The notes under the pieces: model-generated
The model's input: only the letters and a program-made list of their open reading frames with translations
Database searches by the model: none
Told to the model about the DNA's origin: nothing
Shown here: in pieces, positions 56,821-60,809 of the stretch
Numbering within the stretch: position 1 is the stretch's first letter
Layout: the number at the start of each line of letters is the position of its first letter
Program-made: the position numbers and the translations under genes
Assembly (NCBI RefSeq): GCF_014696875.1
Contig: NZ_JACJQV010000099.1
Span: forward strand, 1-60,809
DNA from: Microcystis wesenbergii FACHB-1317
GTDB taxonomy: Bacteria > Cyanobacteriota > Cyanobacteriia > Cyanobacteriales > Microcystaceae
Length of the DNA: 60,809 bases
Reading direction: 5' to 3'

Positions 56821-57292
56821 TTATTTTAAAGAATTTAGATACTTATTCACAAATTCAGAAGGCGTTAAACATTCAAATTCACCTGTTTGTTGAACCAAAA
56901 TCTTAATTAACTTATGATTAGCAGATAGCAGATATAAAACATTGAGATTGACCAACTTTTGCCGTTAAATAGACTCCTACATCTTCACGAGGAATTACTC
57001 CCAAAGCCTCCATTTCAGCTAACTCAAAATCATCAATCTGGACATAACAAAACTTTAATTTTTGCCAAATCCTTCCAATTATTTCTCCACTCCAATCTTT
57101 ATTTTTTAAACGTTTAGCAACTCTGGTAATTTGGTCAATAAGTTCTTCAGAAATTATTACCCCCACAGAATTATCGTTTGGGGCTTCCCAACCTAACAAT
57201 TGTAGAATTAAACCTTCAGGACTTTCTAGCTCAACTGCACCGATTAAATAAACATTAGTGTCTAAAAAAATTAATTCAGGAATTTTCGTCAT
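56821..57292 (-). pseudogene. PIN-domain toxin, broken by 7-bp tandem duplication
   Basis: The frame gives 124 aa with LIFLDTNVYLIGA and EMEALGVIPREDVG, then stops in FISAIC (stop at 56918-56920). Two tandem copies of AGCAGAT (56920-56926 and 56927-56933) account for it: removing one restores FISANHKLIKILVQQTGEFE and LTPSEFVNKYLNSLK to a stop at 56821-56823. The PIN core lacks its last acidic helix without this repair. It overlaps its antitoxin by four bases. Confidence 0.85.
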
Positions 57293-57609
57293 TGTATTGA
57301 ATCTTGTTTTTGTTGACGTTCTTGAGATATTTCCCGTTTAATATCTTGGACAAGATCAACAATTTTCTCTCTTGAATCATAACCTGCTTTGGTCAAAGAT
57401 TGTTTTAACTCCTGTTGTAATTGTTCTGCTGACATTAAAGGATGTTGTTGATATTTACTGATTTGTTGCCAAAAGTTATTAATCTCTGTTTCTGTTTCTT
57501 CCCAAAGAATGATAACTCTTACCGAACTGGGTGGAGTCCCTTTAATTGGGTGGTCTAAAGATAATTGACCTACCTTATCGATCTTTCCAGTAGATTGAAT
57601 TGCTTTCAT
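57289..57609 (-). CDS. Antitoxin partner of the broken PIN toxin
   Basis: A 106-aa protein beginning MKAIQSTGKIDKVGQLSLDH, an AbrB-like/short beta start with VRVIILWEETETE, and an acidic helical tail (LQQELKQSLTKAGYD). It overlaps the PIN gene by four bases. ATG 57609 fits better than 57630. Its PIN partner is inactivated, so it is probably an orphan. Confidence 0.75.
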   Translation of the reverse strand: MKAIQSTGKIDKVGQLSLDHPIKGTPPSSVRVIILWEETETEINNFWQQISKYQQHPLMSAEQLQQELKQSLTKAGYDSREKIVDLVQDIKREISQERQQKQDSIQ

Positions 57610-57769
57610 AGTTATCAAGACTTTTGCCAACGACTTTTATTTGCATGACCTATTCTATCACTACTTCACTCAGACAAAATCTCACCAAGAAATATTTGGT
57701 AACAAATTATCACAAAAAGCTTGACAAGTGCTTAAACATCAGGTAGCTCCCCGTCAAGTCAAATAACGT

Positions 57770-57796
57770 CCTTTTGCGGGAGACGACGCCGAGTGA
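57770..57796 (+). pseudogene. Cyanobactin precursor tail without leader
   Basis: CCT TTT GCG GGA GAC GAC GCC GAG TGA encodes PFAGDDAE and a stop. A TAA six bases upstream in the same frame shows that no leader is attached. It is the counterpart of the leader at 55899. Confidence 0.8.
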
Positions 57797-57829
57797 TCTC
57801 CCTGATTCTAGCACGAACCTCAAATCAGG

Positions 57830-57937
57830 TCAAAAGTCTTTTTCTCCTTGCCAGGGCGCACGGTTTGCCTCAAGGAATTGACGCACAACCCTAGTTAATT
57901 CAGGGCTTTCGGATACCTGGCATCGGAGGAGAAGCAT
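57830..57937 (-). other. Short coding-like remnant, unidentified
   Basis: A 35-aa frame containing SPELTRVVRQFLEANRAP then WQGEKDF. It reads like the end of a real protein rather than random sequence, but I cannot name it. It lies between the precursor tail and block R3. Confidence 0.3.
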
Positions 57938-57949
57938 TGCTCAGGGAGA

Positions 57950-58031
57950 GGGGGAGTACAAATTTTTGCTTTTCTGTTGTCTCCCTTTTCCTTGGTTCAC
58001 GAGTGCTAGAAGACTTAGGTTCAGGGAGATG
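57950..58031. repeat. Precursor downstream block R3
   Basis: Fourth-family member of the block, here after the orphan precursor tail: GGGGGAGTACAAATTTTTGC ... CCTTGGTTCACGAGTGCTAG. Confidence 0.75.
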
Positions 58032-58140
58032 AACCCGTCTATCTCGCAGTCTGTCCAAAATCTGTTAAAATTATAAGATGCTAAAAAGTCTGCGCTATAA
58101 TACTCAGCTAGGATGATATAAAAGTAATTATGGAGAAGCA

Positions 58141-58404
58141 ATGAACACTATCCAACTGACACCAGAAATAGAAAATTTGATTGCTGAACAAATTAAAACA
58201 GGCAAATATCAAGATGATTTAGCCGTTATTCAAGAGGGATTGCGTTTATTGGCAGAAAGAGACAGAATTTATCGAGGAAGATTTGAGCAATTGAAACAGG
58301 AAGTCATGATTGGTGTGCAAGAGTTAAGGCGTGGAGAAAGTTTTGATGGTAGAGAATTTATTAACAGATTAAAAGCCACAAATATTCAGGATAGTGGCTC
58401 TTGA
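58141..58404 (+). CDS. ParD-family antitoxin
   Basis: An 87-aa antitoxin with a ribbon-helix-helix N-terminus (TIQLTPEIENLIAEQIKTGK; VIQEGLRLLAERD) and a C-terminal toxin-binding tail (GRFEQLKQEVMIGVQELRRG). It precedes a ParE-type gene by three bases. The partner is interrupted by a stop codon. Confidence 0.85.
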   Translation: MNTIQLTPEIENLIAEQIKTGKYQDDLAVIQEGLRLLAERDRIYRGRFEQLKQEVMIGVQELRRGESFDGREFINRLKATNIQDSGS

Positions 58405-58407
58405 ATT

Positions 58408-58704
58408 ATGACGGTTATTTTAATATCTTCAAAGGCTAAAGAAGATTTAGAAATTATCAATGATCGGATTGCTTATTCTAATATTCAAGCTGCCAATCAG
58501 TTGTTAGATAAGATTCTTGGTAAATTTGAAATCTTAGCTAGTTTTCCTAATATGGGAAAAAACAGGAATGAATTGATTATGGGTTGACGAAGTTTTCCTG
58601 TAGAAGATTATCTAATCTTTTATTTTCCTCTTGAAAACGGAATTGAAATCGCAAGAGTAGTTAGGGGATATAGAGATTTAGATGCTATGTTTGATCTTGA
58701 TTAA
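58408..58704 (+). pseudogene. ParE/RelE-type toxin with in-frame TGA
   Basis: 98 codons: SSKAKEDLEIINDRIAYSNI then LGKFEILASFPNMGKN and, after a TGA at 58585-58587, RSFPVEDYLIFYFPLENGI and ARVVRGYRDLDAMF. The TGA stands where a Leu is usual (GLRSFPV). Sequence on both sides is intact and in one frame, so this is a single nonsense mutation or, less likely, recoding. Confidence 0.85.
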
Positions 58705-58826
58705 GAAAGTGATCGCATCAAGCTAAACTTAACAAAAACTTAACAAAAATTCACTCAAAAACTATTGACAAGAAAGGTAAAGACTGCTAACCTGGAAACT
58801 GTAAATATCTTGAGGATTGAGAGTAA

Positions 58827-59174
58827 TTGTCATTAACTAATCGAGAAAATGCTTTTATTCAGCCTGAAAAACTCATTGATTATTTACTTTCAGAAAATCA
58901 CCCTGTTGGTAAATCAAAAGCCAAGTTTTTTCGTGAACTCGGTTTTAATGAAGAAAATGTAACGTTCTTAGAACAAGAATTGTCAAAAATAGTAAGAAAT
59001 CAAGATGTTACTGAGGTAATTACTACAGAACATGGTACTAAATATGTAATAATAGGAACAATCAATACTCCTAAAAATAAATCAGTTACTATTCTTACAG
59101 TCTGGATTATTGATTTAGGCAAAGATACGCCAAGGTTTGTTACTGCTCGACCATTTTTTAAAAATAAAGGCTAA
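58827..59174 (+). CDS. DUF6883-domain protein, probable toxin-antitoxin component
   Basis: A 115-aa protein with NRENAFIQPEKLIDYLLSEN and GKSKAKFFRELGF, then GTKYVIIGTINTPK and WIIDLGKDTPRFVTARPF. This is the DUF6883 layout, found beside DUF4926 genes in cyanobacteria. TTG 58827 is the only in-frame start with a ribosome site (GAGGATTGAGAG) upstream. The upstream 90 bases resemble the promoter region of the precursors, with AACAAAAACTT and TATTGACA motifs. Confidence 0.7.
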   Translation: MSLTNRENAFIQPEKLIDYLLSENHPVGKSKAKFFRELGFNEENVTFLEQELSKIVRNQDVTEVITTEHGTKYVIIGTINTPKNKSVTILTVWIIDLGKDTPRFVTARPFFKNKG

Positions 59175-59182
59175 CCAGAATT

Positions 59183-59473
59183 ATGCTCAAAGAGCTAGAT
59201 GTAATTACTTTAACCCATGACATTCAAGAACATGGTTTAAAAAAGGGAACTCAAGGAGCGGTTGTTCATTGTTATGATGATCAACAAGCTTATGAGGTAG
59301 AGTTTGTCAATGATGAAGGGGAAACTTTGGCTTTATTAACTTTAGCAAAAGCTGATATTCAACTAGAACAAGAATTAATCATTGGCGAAGTTTTAGAAAT
59401 CATCAATGCTTTACCCCCTAATTTATTAAGAGAAGTAAGAGATTTTGCTAAAGTTTTAGAACATAGAAAGTGA
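59183..59473 (+). CDS. DUF4926-domain protein, probable partner
   Basis: A 96-aa protein: KELDVITLTHDIQEHGLKKG, TQGAVVHCYDDQQAYEVEFV and then a C-terminal helix with LPPNLLREVRDFAKVLEH. DUF4926 is often fused or paired with DUF6883; the C-terminal helix also resembles a DUF2281-type antitoxin segment. It lies eight bases after the DUF6883 gene and both look intact. Confidence 0.75.
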   Translation: MLKELDVITLTHDIQEHGLKKGTQGAVVHCYDDQQAYEVEFVNDEGETLALLTLAKADIQLEQELIIGEVLEIINALPPNLLREVRDFAKVLEHRK

Positions 59474-59611
59474 TGAAGTCGGGCAAAGTTTACTACCCCA
59501 GTAGCATCTGGTGGGTTTTTTCTTCTGGAAATTTAAACAGAAAAACTGTAATGACATTAAACATAGATAAAAAACTATAACAAAGATAGATAAAAACTCA
59601 GAATAAAACTC

Positions 59612-59640
59612 TTGACTCGGCACAAAAAAGGTGGTATGAC
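59612..59640 (+). promoter_or_regulatory. Sigma70-type promoter of precursor pirE3
   Basis: TTGACT and TATGAC with 17-base spacing, almost the same as 55838-55866, then AGGTCGGACTTACC before the start codon. Confidence 0.85.
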
Positions 59641-59675
59641 CGGAACCGACAACAATTTAGGTCGGACTTACCATA

Positions 59676-59846
59676 ATGAAAACCAAAAAACTGACACCCC
59701 GCAATGCTGCTCCTGTGCAACGGGAAAACACCGCTACCGTCTCTCGTGATGGTAATGCGATTGCTGCACAGTCTTGGAATATAGATTGGGAATATTATGG
59801 ATTGAGTTTTCCCTTAAGTCCCTTTGCGGGAGACGACGCAGAGTAA
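59676..59846 (+). CDS. Cyanobactin precursor peptide 3 (PirE-like), long core
   Basis: A 56-aa intact precursor. The leader MKTKKLTPRNAAPVQRENTA matches precursor 1; the tail is PFAGDDAE. The variable core is SWNIDWEYYGLSFPLSP (residues 33-49) if it starts right after AIAAQ, which would give a 17-residue macrocycle with two Tyr and two Trp, near the upper end for this class. It has the best promoter of the three. Post-translational enzymes are absent from the window, and the adjacent prenyltransferase is broken. Confidence 0.92.
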   Translation: MKTKKLTPRNAAPVQRENTATVSRDGNAIAAQSWNIDWEYYGLSFPLSPFAGDDAE

Positions 59847-59905
59847 TCCCCCTGATTGTAGCACGAACCTCAGTGAAGAAGTGGGGGAGCAGGAGAGCAG
59901 GGGAG

Positions 59906-59974
59906 TACATATTGTTTCTCTTCTGGGTTCCCCTTTTCCTTGGCTCACGAGTGCTAGAAGATTTAGATTCAGAA
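59906..59974. repeat. Precursor downstream block R4
   Basis: GGAGTACATATTGTTTCTC ... CCTTGGCTCACGAGTGCTAG, closest to R1. Confidence 0.75.
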
Positions 59975-60000
59975 TAGGATACCAAGGAAAATTTTTTTAT

Positions 60001-60181
60001 TGGGACTTAGGCGTTTTCGGTCAGCAAAAAAGGCTCAAACCATTACGGGACAAAGGGTTAACCTCGATTTATGATTTTCCTTGATCTATCTGGGTTTCAG
60101 CGATTTTGGGCTTCTCGAAGTAAATCCCAAGCGGGGATTGGAGTTGAGGCTTTTCTCGATTTGTTTTTTGTCTAAGTCCCA
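60001..60181. mobile_element. 181-bp MITE with TGGGACTTAG ends and TTAT duplication
   Basis: TGGGACTTAG at 60001-60010 and its inverse CTAAGTCCCA at 60172-60181 are perfect; TTAT flanks both sides (59997-60000 and 60182-60185). The right-hand TTAT overlaps the start codon of the Phd-type gene (ATG 60184), so the insertion is directly at its start. Confidence 0.85.
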
Positions 60182-60183
60182 TT

Positions 60184-60414
60184 ATGAAAACTGTTGACAA
60201 AACTCAGTTAAAAGCTAATTTACTAGAATTGTTGCAAATTGTGGAGTTACAAGGAGAAGAAATTTTAGTGACAGAAGGGAGTAAACCAGTGGCGAGAATT
60301 TCTCCTTATCAAAAAAGTTATTCAACGGCGGAATTGTTTAAGAATATGCGAGGAAAAGTTCAGTATTTTGAAGATTTAACTACCCCAACAACCGAAGAAT
60401 GGACGGAAGTATAA
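60184..60414 (+). CDS. Phd/YefM-type antitoxin
   Basis: A 76-aa antitoxin with KTVDKTQLKANLLELLQIVE, then GEEILVTEGSKPVARISPYQ and an acidic tail DLTTPTTEEWTEV, the Phd/YefM pattern (N-terminal DNA-binding, C-terminal toxin-binding). A MITE ends two bases before the ATG, which removes the native promoter and ribosome site. A truncated PIN toxin start overlaps its 3' end. Confidence 0.85.
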   Translation: MKTVDKTQLKANLLELLQIVELQGEEILVTEGSKPVARISPYQKSYSTAELFKNMRGKVQYFEDLTTPTTEEWTEV

Positions 60415-60446
60415 AAATTGTTGTTGATACTTGCACTTTGCGCTAA
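60399..60446 (+). pseudogene. PIN toxin, first 15 codons only
   Basis: MDGSIKIVVDTCTLR then TAA. The VVDTCTL segment is the start of a PIN domain. The remainder is gone, so the pair is an orphan antitoxin. Confidence 0.65.
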
Positions 60447-60470
60447 ATTGCGACTCTAGAAAAGTCTAAT

Positions 60471-60680
60471 CTATGGTAAATTTTCTAAATCGTTTAAATC
60501 TTTGAATCTTGCACTAGCTTTTTTGTTTAGTTTTAAATGCTTTAAACTAATTAAATTAACATCAATACCATCTATTTCTGTAATCAGCCTCTCTTGAAAA
60601 CACTCAGAAAAATTAACTCCTGAAATAGTTGTTAGAATTTCTCATCTCAAAGGTGGATGCCCCATACGAACAACCTTATT
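60471..60680 (-). pseudogene. Nucleotidyltransferase-like protein, C-terminal remnant
   Basis: Reading leftward the frame gives VVRMGHPPLR, a TGA, then EILTTISGVNFSECF, EIDGIDVNLISLKHLKLNKK and ASARFKDLNDLENLP. This is the end of a minimal nucleotidyltransferase of the kind found in toxin-antitoxin loci, broken by one stop. The last 130 bases of the window hold nothing I can name. Confidence 0.65.
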
Positions 60681-60809
60681 TTTTCAGGGTAAGCTCATCT
60701 AATTTGGTATAAATTGTACTTGACAAAGATTTCTGAATAGGGTAATCAAATCGCCATAGCACCGTCCCGCACTGCCAGTACCCAGACTTAGCCGCTGCTA
60801 CCTCTGTAT

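Noticed and set aside
60681-60809. Possible group II intron or transposase edge at the window end
   Set aside because: Some GC-rich structure is present, but no domain V or transposase motif can be shown in 129 bases.

Overview
This window is cyanobacterial and most likely Microcystis aeruginosa or a close relative. The evidence is light-dependent protochlorophyllide reductase, a CPP1-like J-protein, a cyAbrB regulator, Tab2, solanesyl diphosphate synthase, ferredoxin-sulfite reductase and DnaK2-type chaperone, frequent GCGATCGC (HIP1) sites, long heptamer arrays built on GATAACT, and cyanobactin precursor leaders of the piricyclamide/anacyclamide type. No rRNA, convincing tRNA or CRISPR array was seen.

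Positions 480-21912 are mostly housekeeping: a radical SAM activase, rtcB, dnaK, por, a CsgG-like lipoprotein, sdhB, cyAbrB, a CPBP protease, tab2, rimM, an ABC permease, a small PIN toxin-antitoxin pair, cimA, sds, a HAD hydrolase, the CPP1-like protein and a CIA30 protein. Intergenic gaps hold heptamer arrays, CCCCACA arrays, MITE-like elements, a decayed IS200/IS605-type element with a TnpB-type right end (5913-6497) and an IS30 transposase tail.

Positions 22248-36714 are more accessory: a glycine-rich/WD40/J-domain fusion, a DUF262 + HEPN two-gene module, sulfite reductase with a C-terminal ribbon-helix-helix segment, a double-FHA ABC exporter, msrA, and a decayed defence island (DUF3883 fragment, AAA-TOPRIM OLD-like protein, broken DUF1156 methylase). 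Positions 36791-41397 hold sat overlapped by a metacaspase-like gene whose catalytic dyad is Tyr-Ser. A complete IsrB (RuvC-only OMEGA nickase) element with a structured upstream RNA sits directly 5' of sat. Positions 41533-52213 return to core metabolism (SDR, HPPD, aspartic protease, HIT, YifB, RluE), interrupted by a tightly coupled AAA ATPase / PD-(D/E)XK-like pair.

The last 8 kb (52500-60700) is the most unusual part: a dispersed cyanobactin precursor locus. Two intact precursor genes (47 and 56 aa), one precursor split into leader and tail 1.8 kb apart, and a prenyltransferase gene of the PatF/PagF family broken by two frameshifts are interleaved with three Uma2 genes and five toxin-antitoxin modules (BrnTA, PIN/antitoxin, ParDE, DUF6883/DUF4926, Phd/PIN). 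In four of those modules the toxin gene is broken. Repeated promoter and downstream blocks flank the precursors. No PatA/PatG protease or PatD cyclase gene lies in the window, so any product would need enzymes encoded elsewhere.
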